Below, piece after piece: positions 8,802-16,336 of a DNA stretch of 41,780 nt. Source of the stretch: an uncultured Mycoplasmatota bacterium (GTDB lineage Bacteria; Bacillota_I; Bacilli_A; RF39; UBA660); contig UQRY01000014.1 in NCBI GenBank assembly GCA_900543675.1, forward strand, positions 1-41,780, in the 5' to 3' direction. Each line of letters begins with the position of its first letter. The first letter of the stretch is position 1. The notes under the pieces are model-generated. The model made no database searches. It had not been told where the DNA came from and saw only the letters and a program-made list of their open reading frames with translations. A program made the translations under genes and the position numbers.

Positions 8802-9578
8802 ATGAAAAAAGAGGATTGGAAAGCCTTATTAAAAAAATGTTTTGGTAAAGAAAAAGATGAGCGACTTCATGCGATAGCCATGCTTATTATTTGGGGAATT
8901 ATTATTTTAATACTAGTGATCATGATTCGGATGAGTCCCACTCCTGATGATCAAAACTCTACTACCCCTAATGATAACAAGGATAGTCAAACTCAAGTAG
9001 AAACCCCAGGTATTGGAAATAATAATGGTAATGACGAATCATCAAGTCCTACAGAATCATTTGAAGTGAATTTTAGTTATATCTATACTGTAACCAATAA
9101 TGGTGTTCAAGAAGTGATTACAGGGAAAAAAATAGACGAGAAAGAAATATTTACGATTATTACCAAAGAGGGAAGCAATAGTTACGCAAAATTAAGTAAC
9201 AACTATCTTCAAAAAGAAAATGGAGAATATCATATTGTGGAAAATCCTAGTCCTAATCTTATCTACTGTGATGTTGAAGATATCTCTTACTTGACAGAAA
9301 TAGGCACTTTAACGACACAGGGCAATGTCTATACTTATCAAGTCCCAATTACCCAAATCGTCAAATTATATAACCCAACATTCGATACGACTTCAATCGA
9401 CTCTAACTTAATGGATACGATTACCCTAACTACCGAAAATGGCACCTTAAAATCAATCAAAACCAACTATAATAATTACTTAACGACAGTAAGTGGACGC
9501 ATCTCTACTTTGACCATAGAAATGGAATTTAGCCAAGTAGGAACAACTGAAGATTTTGAAGTTACCCTTGGTAGTTAA
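8802..9578 (+). CDS. Unknown single-pass membrane protein with extracytoplasmic domain
   Basis: I do not recognise a family. The 258-residue protein has a charged cytoplasmic start of about 22 residues and one membrane helix at about residues 23-43. A Ser/Thr/Asn/Asp-rich linker spans about residues 46-85. The rest looks beta-rich, ends in a Thr/Ser-rich region, and is predicted outside the cell. It begins 6 bases after fmt with GGAG at about 8788-8791 and is closed by a terminator, so it ends the thioredoxin-fmt operon. The linker resembles that of the SpoIID-domain protein upstream. A surface role is inferred from topology only. Confidence 0.7.
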   Translation: MKKEDWKALLKKCFGKEKDERLHAIAMLIIWGIIILILVIMIRMSPTPDDQNSTTPNDNKDSQTQVETPGIGNNNGNDESSSPTESFEVNFSYIYTVTNNGVQEVITGKKIDEKEIFTIITKEGSNSYAKLSNNYLQKENGEYHIVENPSPNLIYCDVEDISYLTEIGTLTTQGNVYTYQVPITQIVKLYNPTFDTTSIDSNLMDTITLTTENGTLKSIKTNYNNYLTTVSGRISTLTIEMEFSQVGTTEDFEVTLGS

Positions 9579-9611
9579 CGATATTTCTTTACACTTTACT
9601 TGACAACTAAC

Positions 9612-9640
9612 AAAGATTATCTTTAAAGGTAATCTTTTTC
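9612..9640 (+). terminator. Terminator upstream of rlmN
   Basis: AAAGATTATC (9612-9621) pairs over ten positions (one G-T) with GGTAATCTTT (9628-9637), loop TTTAAA, followed by T residues. It ends only a few bases before the rlmN promoter. Confidence 0.8.
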
Positions 9641-9642
9641 TA

Positions 9643-9651
9643 TGCTATAAT
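9643..9651 (+). promoter_or_regulatory. Extended -10 promoter for rlmN and downstream genes
   Basis: TGCTATAAT, an extended -10 with a perfect hexamer at 9646-9651. The -35 is poor (TTTAAA at 9622-9627 lies in the terminator loop). It probably drives rlmN-prpC-prkC-rsgA-rpe, which are packed without a further terminator. Confidence 0.68.
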
Positions 9652-9671
9652 TATGGTGTGGAAGTGGATAT

Positions 9672-10691
9672 ATGGAAAGTATTTATAACAAAACAATGTC
9701 AGAACTAGAAGATTACTTTTTAGAAAAACAAGACAAAAAATTTCGAGCAGTTCAAGTATTTGAATGGCTCTACCAAAAGAAAGTATCAACCTTTGAAGAA
9801 ATGTCTAATCTAAAAAAGGAAGTCATTGCCACATTAGAAGCAGATTTTTCAATCTCAAGTATTTCTATTAAAAAAATAGAACGAGATCAAGATGTCAGCA
9901 AATATCTTTTTTCTCTAAAAGATGGGGAGAAAATCGAAGCGGTTTTAATGAATCATCATTATGGAAATAGTCTCTGTATATCTACACAAGTAGGATGCAA
10001 CATGGGCTGTAAATTCTGTGAGAGTGGACGTTTAAAAAAGGTACGGAACCTAGAAACAGCCGAAATGGTAGAGCAAATTCTAAAAGTTGAACAAGAAGAA
10101 CATGTACGAATTAGTCATGTTGTAGTCATGGGAATTGGCGAACCATTCGATAACTATGACAATTTAGTAAAATTTATTGAAATCATTAATCATCCTAAAG
10201 GATTAGCTTTAGGTAGTCGTCATATTACGGTATCTACTTGTGGAATTATTCCTAAAATAAAAGAGTTTTCAAACTTGCCGTATCAAGTAAATTTAGCGAT
10301 TAGTCTTCATGCCCCAAACAACGAATTAAGAAACAGTATTATGCCTATCAATAAGGTGTATACTATAAATGAATTGATGCTTGTCTTAAAAGATTACGTA
10401 AAAAAGACGAATCGCCGCGTTACTTTCGAATATATATTGTTAAAAGGAATTAATGATAGAGAATCTGATGCTTTAGAGTTAGCTAACTTGGTAAAAGACT
10501 TAACCTGTTACGTCAATTTAATTCCTTATAATGAAACCAATAATTTAACATTTAAACGAAGTGATTATGAATCGATCACTAAGTTTTATGATATACTAAA
10601 AAAGAATAAAATAAACGCTACGATCAGAAGAGAGTTCGGTTCCAATATCAGTGCAGCTTGTGGTCAATTAAGGAGTAAAAAGGAGGACTAA
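9672..10691 (+). CDS. rlmN: Dual-specificity 23S rRNA / tRNA adenine C2-methyltransferase
   Basis: Radical-SAM enzyme that methylates C2 of A2503 in 23S rRNA and A37 in some tRNAs, supporting translation fidelity. The iron-sulfur cluster motif CNMGCKFC places Cys109, Cys113 and Cys116. The C-terminal acceptor cysteine lies in SAACGQLR (Cys330) after RREFGSNI. At 339 residues it has normal length. The next gene begins 1 base after its stop. rsmB, normally between fmt and rlmN in Bacillus, is missing. RlmN is preferred over the antibiotic-resistance relative Cfr because of its syntenic position. Confidence 0.96.
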   Translation: MESIYNKTMSELEDYFLEKQDKKFRAVQVFEWLYQKKVSTFEEMSNLKKEVIATLEADFSISSISIKKIERDQDVSKYLFSLKDGEKIEAVLMNHHYGNSLCISTQVGCNMGCKFCESGRLKKVRNLETAEMVEQILKVEQEEHVRISHVVVMGIGEPFDNYDNLVKFIEIINHPKGLALGSRHITVSTCGIIPKIKEFSNLPYQVNLAISLHAPNNELRNSIMPINKVYTINELMLVLKDYVKKTNRRVTFEYILLKGINDRESDALELANLVKDLTCYVNLIPYNETNNLTFKRSDYESITKFYDILKKNKINATIRREFGSNISAACGQLRSKKED

Positions 10692-10692
10692 T

Positions 10693-11442
10693 ATGAAATC
10701 ATTTTGTTTAACAGATACCGGTAAAGTACGAGATCACAATGAAGATAGTGTCATCATCGTCAGAAACAAAAACAATGATTATCTATTAGCAGTATCAGAT
10801 GGAATGGGTGGTCATTCGGCAGGAGAAGTCGCTTCATCCATCGCCATTAGTTATCTAGGTAAACATTTTCAAGAGACTTTTTTAAATATGAGTAAAGATC
10901 AGGCTATCGAGTGGTTAAGAAACAGTGCAACAGAAATTAACCATTTGATTTTTAGCTATGCTGATGATCATCCAGAGAGTAAAGGAATGGGCGCAACCTT
11001 AGTCGTAGCCATTAACACCAAAGATTATGTTTTATATGGAAATATTGGAGATTCTAGTGGCTTTGTTATGAAAGATGGTAAACTTCATAAAATAACTTAC
11101 GATCATACCTTAGTTAATCTATTAGTCACCGCCGGAGAACTTACCAAAGAAGAAGCTAAAGATCATCCGAAAAAAAATGTATTGATGAAAGCTTTAGGTG
11201 CTACCAAAAATATTGATATTGATATTTTTGATTGTGATACTTCTGTTAGTGGACTATTTCTTTGTAGTGATGGATTAACCAATATGTTAGAAGAAGAACA
11301 AATTGAAAGAGTATTACTCAGTGATTTGACAATCGAAGATAAATTGATTAAACTTGTACATAAAGCAAATAATCGAGGAGGAACAGACAATATTTCCATC
11401 GCATACCTGATTAGAGAGGAAAATGAGGAAGGTGAAGTATAA
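10693..11442 (+). CDS. prpC: PP2C-type Ser/Thr protein phosphatase (PrpC/Stp)
   Basis: Manganese-dependent protein phosphatase that reverses phosphorylation by the kinase encoded next. The metal-binding aspartates lie in the N-terminal DHNEDS and SDGMGGHSAGE motifs, CSDGLTNML (about 193-201) and GGTDNIS near residue 235. The 249 residues match the family length with no membrane segment, so it is cytoplasmic. AGGAGG precedes the ATG. Its stop codon overlaps the kinase start (TAATG), so the pair is translationally coupled, as usual for these regulators. Confidence 0.95.
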   Translation: MKSFCLTDTGKVRDHNEDSVIIVRNKNNDYLLAVSDGMGGHSAGEVASSIAISYLGKHFQETFLNMSKDQAIEWLRNSATEINHLIFSYADDHPESKGMGATLVVAINTKDYVLYGNIGDSSGFVMKDGKLHKITYDHTLVNLLVTAGELTKEEAKDHPKKNVLMKALGATKNIDIDIFDCDTSVSGLFLCSDGLTNMLEEEQIERVLLSDLTIEDKLIKLVHKANNRGGTDNISIAYLIREENEEGEV

Positions 11443-13319
11443 TGATAGAAAAGGGGCAGAAAATTAATGATCGTTATGAGATTATTAAAAGTATAGGCGA
11501 AGGTGGTATGGCGAATGTCTATCTAGCTTATGATACTATTCTAGATAGAAGAGTAGCAATAAAAGTACTTCGTGGAGATTTATCCGGCGATGAGAAGTTC
11601 GTTAGACGTTTTCAACGTGAAGCCTTATCCGCATCGTCCCTATCTCATCCAAATATTGTCGAAATGTACGATGTAGGTGAAGACAATGGTCTATATTACA
11701 TCGTTATGGAATATATTGAAGGAAAAACACTTAAACAATTAATTAAGAAAAGAGGAAGCCTAACATTAAGTGAAGCGATCGATATTATGCTTCAACTTAC
11801 TGATGGAATTTCTCATGCACATGATAGTTATATTATTCATCGTGATTTAAAACCACAAAATATTATGATTCGAGAAGATGGTTCGATAAAAATTACTGAC
11901 TTTGGTATCGCTATGGCCTTAAATTCGACTCAACTAACACAGACAAACTCTGTAATGGGTTCTGTCCATTATCTTCCGCCAGAACAGGCAAGTGGTAAAG
12001 GGTCGACAATTCGTAGTGATATCTATTCAATGGGAATCTTATTTTATGAATTATTGACCGGTCAATTACCATTTAAAGGGGATAACGCAGTTGAAATTGC
12101 TTTAAAGCAGATGCGTGATGATATCCCAAGTATTCGAAAGAAGAATCCAGCGATTCCTCAAAGTGTCGAAAATGTTATCTTAAAAGCAACGGCCAAGAAT
12201 CCAAAGAACCGTTATGCGGATGCCAAAGAGATGCATGCTGATTTACTTACCGTATTAAATGATGAGAGGATGAACGAAGAAAGAATAGTCTTTAAGTATC
12301 CAGAACATGAAATTGACGATAATACGAAAAATATCACGGTAGTAAAAAAGAAAACAGAAGAAAAAATTCAAGAAGCCAAAGAAGATAAAAAAGTTAAAGA
12401 AGAAAAAGAAGAACCGGAAACAAAAGAAGAAGAGAAAGAAGAAAAACCTGCTGAAGATAAGAGTTTGAAGAGAACGAACCGAATTGTATGGATTTTAGCT
12501 TCTCTATTTACTTTGATTGTGATCGGTGTCGTAACTGTATTCCTAGTTATTCCTTATTTCTCGAGAACACCAGATATTGAAATACCAGATGTATCTAATT
12601 TGACTGTTGTAGAAGCAGAGAGAAAGTTAAAAGAAGAAGGCTTTGAAGTTGCAATTGAAACGAAAAAAGAAGAGAATGCATCCATTGAAGCCGGAAAAGT
12701 CATTAAGACTTCACCCGCAGCAGGAAGAACAGTAAAAGAAGGAACGGTAATTACGATCTACGAGTCTCTTGGACAAGAAAAATATGAAGTAGTCGATTTA
12801 ACAGGAGAAAATGCGGAAGCACAAAAAGAAATTTTAGAAACGATGTATGGCTTAAAAGTAACGATTGAAAAAAGGGCAGTAGATAACCCAGATGATTATG
12901 ATGAAGGGGAAATTATTGATCAAAGTGTTGAAGCAGGAAGTACATTAGTAAAAGGAGATTCGATTATTCTTTATGTACCGGATATCGAAGATGTTTATCC
13001 TGATATGGTAGCAGATGGCTGGACAGTTGAAGATGTTGAAGCATTCTGTGAAAAATATAACATTAAATTAACTGTTGATTATGAAGCAACCTCTCAATAT
13101 ACTGAAGGTACATTAATCAGCCAATCACGTTCACCAAAAACACCAATTGTATCTGGTTCAACCTTAAAGATCGTGGTAGCAGAAAAACCAAATGTAACAA
13201 CACCATCACCAACGCCAACACCAACACCGGGTGATGACGAGAATGAAGAAGAACCATCCACTTCTCCATCACCAACACCGTCGACATCGCCAACACCATC
13301 ACCATCATCAAAACAATAA
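11442..13319 (+). CDS. prkC: PASTA-domain Ser/Thr protein kinase PrkC
   Basis: Transmembrane kinase that senses muropeptides or lipid II and controls wall growth and dormancy exit. The cytoplasmic kinase domain (about residues 10-275) has GEGGMANVYLA, VAIKVLR with the ATP lysine, HRDLKPQN with catalytic Asp135, DFGIA and an activation loop leading to PPEQASG. A Lys/Glu-rich juxtamembrane segment (about 300-342) precedes one membrane helix (about 347-370). About three PASTA repeats follow (roughly 375-580), ending in a Pro/Ser/Thr tail of about 40 residues. It forms the classic pair with prpC. Confidence 0.96.
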   Translation: MIEKGQKINDRYEIIKSIGEGGMANVYLAYDTILDRRVAIKVLRGDLSGDEKFVRRFQREALSASSLSHPNIVEMYDVGEDNGLYYIVMEYIEGKTLKQLIKKRGSLTLSEAIDIMLQLTDGISHAHDSYIIHRDLKPQNIMIREDGSIKITDFGIAMALNSTQLTQTNSVMGSVHYLPPEQASGKGSTIRSDIYSMGILFYELLTGQLPFKGDNAVEIALKQMRDDIPSIRKKNPAIPQSVENVILKATAKNPKNRYADAKEMHADLLTVLNDERMNEERIVFKYPEHEIDDNTKNITVVKKKTEEKIQEAKEDKKVKEEKEEPETKEEEKEEKPAEDKSLKRTNRIVWILASLFTLIVIGVVTVFLVIPYFSRTPDIEIPDVSNLTVVEAERKLKEEGFEVAIETKKEENASIEAGKVIKTSPAAGRTVKEGTVITIYESLGQEKYEVVDLTGENAEAQKEILETMYGLKVTIEKRAVDNPDDYDEGEIIDQSVEAGSTLVKGDSIILYVPDIEDVYPDMVADGWTVEDVEAFCEKYNIKLTVDYEATSQYTEGTLISQSRSPKTPIVSGSTLKIVVAEKPNVTTPSPTPTPTPGDDENEEEPSTSPSPTPSTSPTPSPSSKQ

Positions 13320-13331
13320 ACAGGGGGACAA

Positions 13332-14165
13332 ATGAAAGGTCAAATTGTTAAAATTGTAAGTAATTTATGTTCAGTCGAGTGTGAAGATCAAGTATTCGAA
13401 TGCACACCCAGGGGTAAATTTCGTAATCAAAAAATTAGCCCTGTCGTCGGGGATTTTGTCGAATTTGATGAAGAAAATAAATACTTGTTAGAAATCTTAC
13501 CGCGTAAGAATTATCTAGAACGACCACTCGTCGCTAATATTGATCAGGGACTTTTGGTAACCAGCGTAAAAAGTCCCGATTTTTCTACGAATTTATTAGA
13601 TAAATTGTTAACTGTGATGGAGTATCATCAGATCACACCAATTATTTGTATAACCAAGTGGGATCTGTTAACAGGAAAAGAAAAGAAAGAAATAAAAAAG
13701 ATTTTAAAATACTATCAAAAAATTGGCTATAAAGTGATCTATAATCACAAATTATGGCAAGTAAAGAAAATATTCAAAAATAAAACAACAGTCTTAACTG
13801 GCCAAACTGGAGCTGGGAAATCCACTTTGATTAATAAATTGGATCCACACTTTCACTTAGAAACTGGAGAAATCTCTAAAGCGTTAGGAAGAGGAAAACA
13901 TACGACTAGACATGTAGAACTTCTCCATTTGTGTAAGGGAAAAGTATTAGATACGCCAGGTTTTTCTCAATTAGATTTTCAAGAAGTACCAGATGAAGAA
14001 TTAAGAGACACTTTTATTGAATTTCAAAAATATCCTTGTCCATATAAAGACTGTATGCATTTATCAGAAAAAGAATGTCAGGTTAAAGCTAATGTTAAAA
14101 ATGGAAAAATTTTAGCGAGCCGTTATGAGAATTATCAGAAATTAATGAAGAAAAGTAGGTGGTAA
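13332..14165 (+). CDS. rsgA: Ribosome small-subunit GTPase RsgA
   Basis: Circularly permuted GTPase that checks late 30S assembly. Motif order shows the permutation: G4 (TKWD) precedes G1 (GQTGAGKST, residues 157-165), then G3 (DTPG). The N-terminal OB domain and a C-terminal zinc site (Cys236, Cys241, His243, Cys249) are present. The 277-residue length is normal to slightly short. GGGGG at 13322-13327 serves as ribosome-binding site. It sits in the conserved prkC-rsgA-rpe order with 1 base to rpe. Confidence 0.96.
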   Translation: MKGQIVKIVSNLCSVECEDQVFECTPRGKFRNQKISPVVGDFVEFDEENKYLLEILPRKNYLERPLVANIDQGLLVTSVKSPDFSTNLLDKLLTVMEYHQITPIICITKWDLLTGKEKKEIKKILKYYQKIGYKVIYNHKLWQVKKIFKNKTTVLTGQTGAGKSTLINKLDPHFHLETGEISKALGRGKHTTRHVELLHLCKGKVLDTPGFSQLDFQEVPDEELRDTFIEFQKYPCPYKDCMHLSEKECQVKANVKNGKILASRYENYQKLMKKSRW

Positions 14166-14166
14166 A

Positions 14167-14877
14167 ATGAAAGTATCTGCTTCTTTTCTTTCTTGCCGAA
14201 AGATAGAAAAAGCAATAGAAAAACTATCGCTTACCGATGTCGACTATATTCATGTAGATTTTGTCGATAATACTTTCTGTCGAGGAAGAAAAATTCCTAT
14301 TAGAAAATTAAAAAAAATATATCGTTATACATCCAAACGCCTAGATGTTCACTTGATGGTGAATAAACCAAAAAAATATATTAAACAATTTGTGAAATTA
14401 AATGCCGAAATGATTACTTTTCCAATCGAAATAGACAAAGATATCGAAAAGAATTTAAACTTGATTAAAAAATACGGATTAAAATGTGGACTATCCATTA
14501 ATCCTGATACCAATTTACATCTATTAGAAAAATGGATAGACCAAATCGATCTTATTCTCGTAATGGGAGTAAATCCAGGATATGGAGGCCAAGAGTTTAT
14601 TCCTGAAGTAAAAAATAGAGTAGAAATCGTACGAAAAATGATTACTGAACATCAAGCAAAGACTCTTTTAAGTATAGATGGTGGGATTAATCAAGAAACA
14701 GCCAAAGAAGTTTCTTCCTTTGTCGATATTATGGTAAGTGGTTCATATATCACTAGTACCGACGATTACCAAGAACAAATCGATATCTTAAGAGGAAAAG
14801 AAAAAAAAGAAAATAATGAGAATATAGAAGCAAACGAAAAGAATGAAAATCTGGTTCAGCAACAAACTGAAATTTAG
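14167..14877 (+). CDS. rpe: Ribulose-phosphate 3-epimerase, divergent
   Basis: TIM-barrel epimerase converting ribulose-5-phosphate to xylulose-5-phosphate in the pentose phosphate pathway. The expected metal ligands are present: His and Asp of YIHVDFVD, His of DVHLMV, Asp of SIDGGIN; the phosphate loop MGVNPGYGGQ is clear. Several usually conserved positions differ: VDNTFCRGRK replaces MDGHFVPN, and TFPIEI replaces the usual TVHxEA. A Lys/Glu/Asn-rich tail of about 26 residues follows the barrel and its DNA doubles as a terminator stem. It is probably a working Rpe given synteny, but a changed substrate preference is possible. Confidence 0.82.
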   Translation: MKVSASFLSCRKIEKAIEKLSLTDVDYIHVDFVDNTFCRGRKIPIRKLKKIYRYTSKRLDVHLMVNKPKKYIKQFVKLNAEMITFPIEIDKDIEKNLNLIKKYGLKCGLSINPDTNLHLLEKWIDQIDLILVMGVNPGYGGQEFIPEVKNRVEIVRKMITEHQAKTLLSIDGGINQETAKEVSSFVDIMVSGSYITSTDDYQEQIDILRGKEKKENNENIEANEKNENLVQQQTEI

Positions 14878-14891
14878 ATTTTCATTCTTTT
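14841..14891 (+). terminator. Terminator overlapping the end of rpe
   Basis: GAATGAAAATC (14841-14851) pairs perfectly with GATTTTCATTC (14877-14887), followed by TTTTC. A nested TTCAG/CTGAA stem lies in the loop. The left arm is coding sequence for the rpe tail. Confidence 0.7.
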
Positions 14892-14899
14892 CATAAACA

Positions 14900-14924
14900 A
14901 TAAAAAATAAGTGACTACTCACTT
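14900..14924 (-). terminator. rpmB terminator
   Basis: On the minus strand AAGTGA-GTAG-TCACTT forms a six-pair hairpin followed by ATTTTTTATT. The TAG loop bases are the rpmB stop codon, so the terminator overlaps the gene's end. Confidence 0.75.
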
Positions 14925-15106
14925 ACTTCTTCGATCTTTTCATCTTTTCTAGAAGTTCTAATTTCTCTTGCACTAAGTCTTACTCTAGTACCATCTTCTA
15001 AAGTAACAGTTTGAAGATTAACTCCTTGTTTTTTTCTAGTAGCATTTAATGCATGAGAACGTTTATTTCCAAATAAAGGCTTCTTATTAGTAACTTTAAC
15101 TGCCAT
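14915..15106 (-). CDS. rpmB: 50S ribosomal protein L28
   Basis: Large-subunit ribosomal protein L28 of 63 residues. The start is placed at the ATG at 15106 (MAVKVTNKK) rather than the upstream in-frame ATG, because AAAGGAGG lies 8-9 bases before it and the shorter form has the usual L28 beginning. The GNKRSHALNATRK segment is typical. No zinc-ribbon cysteines are present. It is convergent with rpe, the same orientation as in Bacillus, where thiN and spoVM lie between; both are missing here. Confidence 0.95.
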   Translation of the reverse strand: MAVKVTNKKPLFGNKRSHALNATRKKQGVNLQTVTLEDGTRVRLSAREIRTSRKDEKIEEVSE

Positions 15107-15149
15107 AGTCTTTTTCCTCCTTTGATACATGTTTTAACTTGCGCTTATA

Positions 15150-15178
15150 ACTTTATCATAGATTGAGCAATAAGTCAA
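15150..15178 (-). promoter_or_regulatory. Promoter for rpmB
   Basis: On the minus strand TTGACT (15178-15173), a 17-base spacer, TAAAGT (15155-15150), about 45 bases upstream of the rpmB start. Confidence 0.6.
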
Positions 15179-15215
15179 ATAAAACAAGCGAAAAAATATA
15201 CCTTTAGTTATTTTA

Positions 15216-15243
15216 TTGCATTTTCGCAAAAAAAGGATATAAT
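15216..15243 (+). promoter_or_regulatory. Promoter for the 15274 gene
   Basis: TTGCAT (15216-15221), 16-base spacer, perfect TATAAT (15238-15243). An AAGGAGG ribosome-binding site follows at 15261-15267. Confidence 0.72.
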
Positions 15244-15273
15244 AAGGACAATGTAAAGTTAAGGAGGATTATT

Positions 15274-15840
15274 ATGTGGCCGGAGATTTATTGTAAAAAT
15301 AATATAGGAGTGGCTTTTGATCCGAATTTTTGGAAGAATTGGGGACCAACTTACATGGTTTACTTTCATCCGGATTTATTCAAGGACAAAAAGATAAATA
15401 GTATTTATTGCCTTTGGCAACCGTTTACTACTATTGAGTTCAACAAAGAAGATATCGCCATGGTACTTGAATATGCTTGTGGAGAATTTGGTGAACATTG
15501 TACTTTTTTTTCATACAAAGATGTTCCTGATATTGAGCATCTAAGATGTGAAGACTATTATGTTCTACCTACTTTTGAAACTTTAGAAGAAGATGTACTT
15601 ACGATATATAATGGAATATTAATGAAAAAGAATAAAGAAGAATTATATATTGCTTATTTAGAAGATCATCTTTTTACTCTTCAAGCATTATCTTTTCGTC
15701 AAAGAAAAAAAATACAAGATACGTTAGGACTTAAATTAGAAGAGTACCGAGACTACCTAGAAAAAGCCATCGCTCTTGTTTCTCAAATTCCTACTAAGAG
15801 TCGAATCCCAATAATAAAAAAATTATATGATTTTTTCTAA
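15274..15840 (+). CDS. Unknown protein, 188 residues
   Basis: I do not recognise a family. The start is well supported: AAGGAGG lies 6 bases before the ATG and a good promoter lies upstream. The protein is soluble, rich in aromatic and acidic residues, with a Trp/Tyr/Phe-dense first third (MWPEIYCKNN, FWKNWGPTYMVYFHPD) and a helical, charged C-terminal half. Four cysteines lie in the first 100 residues without a clear metal motif. No signal peptide or membrane helix is visible. It is followed by overlapping small reading frames and a terminator at 16207, forming a separate unit between rpmB and dnaE. Confidence 0.75.
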   Translation: MWPEIYCKNNIGVAFDPNFWKNWGPTYMVYFHPDLFKDKKINSIYCLWQPFTTIEFNKEDIAMVLEYACGEFGEHCTFFSYKDVPDIEHLRCEDYYVLPTFETLEEDVLTIYNGILMKKNKEELYIAYLEDHLFTLQALSFRQRKKIQDTLGLKLEEYRDYLEKAIALVSQIPTKSRIPIIKKLYDFF

Positions 15841-15940
15841 ATTACCTACTATTATTTCTTGCTTAGAAACTGAGTATCCTGCCACAGAAAAAAAGCCACT
15901 AAGAGATCAATTCGAAAAAAAGTATGAGCGCGCGCTATAA
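15827..15940 (+). CDS. Possible small ORF or 5' part of a frameshifted gene
   Basis: A 37-codon frame starts at an ATG inside the end of the 15274 gene (14-base overlap) and ends at TAA 15938-15940, overlapping the start of the next ORF by 17 bases. It has no Shine-Dalgarno site and would rely on coupling to the preceding stop. Its product is charged and helical (DQFEKKYERAL at the end). It may be a small coupled gene, the 5' half of one gene continuing into 15924-16190 by a frame change, or chance. Confidence 0.3.
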   Translation: MIFSKLPTIISCLETEYPATEKKPLRDQFEKKYERAL

Positions 15941-16190
15941 TAGTCCTTTTTTGAATAATCCTAATGATCTAAATTCTATCTTTCAGTATGCGAGAGATCA
16001 GCATTTAGATTGCGCTATGCAATATAGGGAGAAAGAAGTACCAGAAATTACTTTTGACCCGATTAGTAAAAAATTAGTTCAAACAGAAAAAATGACTACC
16101 GTTTTTGAAACTACCTACGGATCAGTTGGTTTAGAAAATGGCATTGCCACTTTTAAAGAAAAAAAGAGGGATTACTCTAAGTCCCTATAA
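15924..16190 (+). CDS. Unknown protein, 88 residues (start uncertain)
   Basis: No family recognised. The frame from 15924 gives a soluble product with SPFLNNPNDLN near the start and a TTYGSVGLENG segment later. The ATG has no ribosome-binding site and lies at an unusual AGCGCGCGCT tract. The gene may therefore be the second half of a frame begun at 15827, or start at a later ATG (16016). It is closed by a terminator at 16207. Continuing readable sequence and the gene-terminator arrangement argue that it is coding. Confidence 0.5.
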   Translation: MSARYNSPFLNNPNDLNSIFQYARDQHLDCAMQYREKEVPEITFDPISKKLVQTEKMTTVFETTYGSVGLENGIATFKEKKRDYSKSL

Positions 16191-16206
16191 CTAGTAAAAC
16201 AACTAA

Positions 16207-16240
16207 AAAATAGTTGACTAAAAAAGGTTAGCTATTTTAT
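16207..16240 (+). terminator. Terminator before dnaE
   Basis: AAAATAGTTGAC (16207-16218) pairs along its whole length, with two G-T pairs, with GTTAGCTATTTT (16227-16238), followed by an AT/T-rich tail. Confidence 0.72.
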
Positions 16241-16305
16241 TTCTGTTAAAAAATAAAAGAAAAAGCATTTTACGTTTAGAAAAAGAAGTAGAGTCAATAC
16301 TTTTG

Positions 16306-16314
16306 TGGTAAAAT
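16306..16314 (+). promoter_or_regulatory. Extended -10 promoter for dnaE
   Basis: TGGTAAAAT: TG plus one base before TAAAAT (16309-16314). No good -35 is visible at 17 bases. GGAGGGG follows just before the dnaE ATG. Confidence 0.55.
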
Positions 16315-16336
16315 ATGAATAGACTGGAGGGGAACT

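Noticed and set aside
15936..15941. TATAAT inside the 15924 frame as a promoter
   Set aside because: No -35 at normal spacing; TTCGAA lies 19 bases away. A transcript from it would begin inside the frame.
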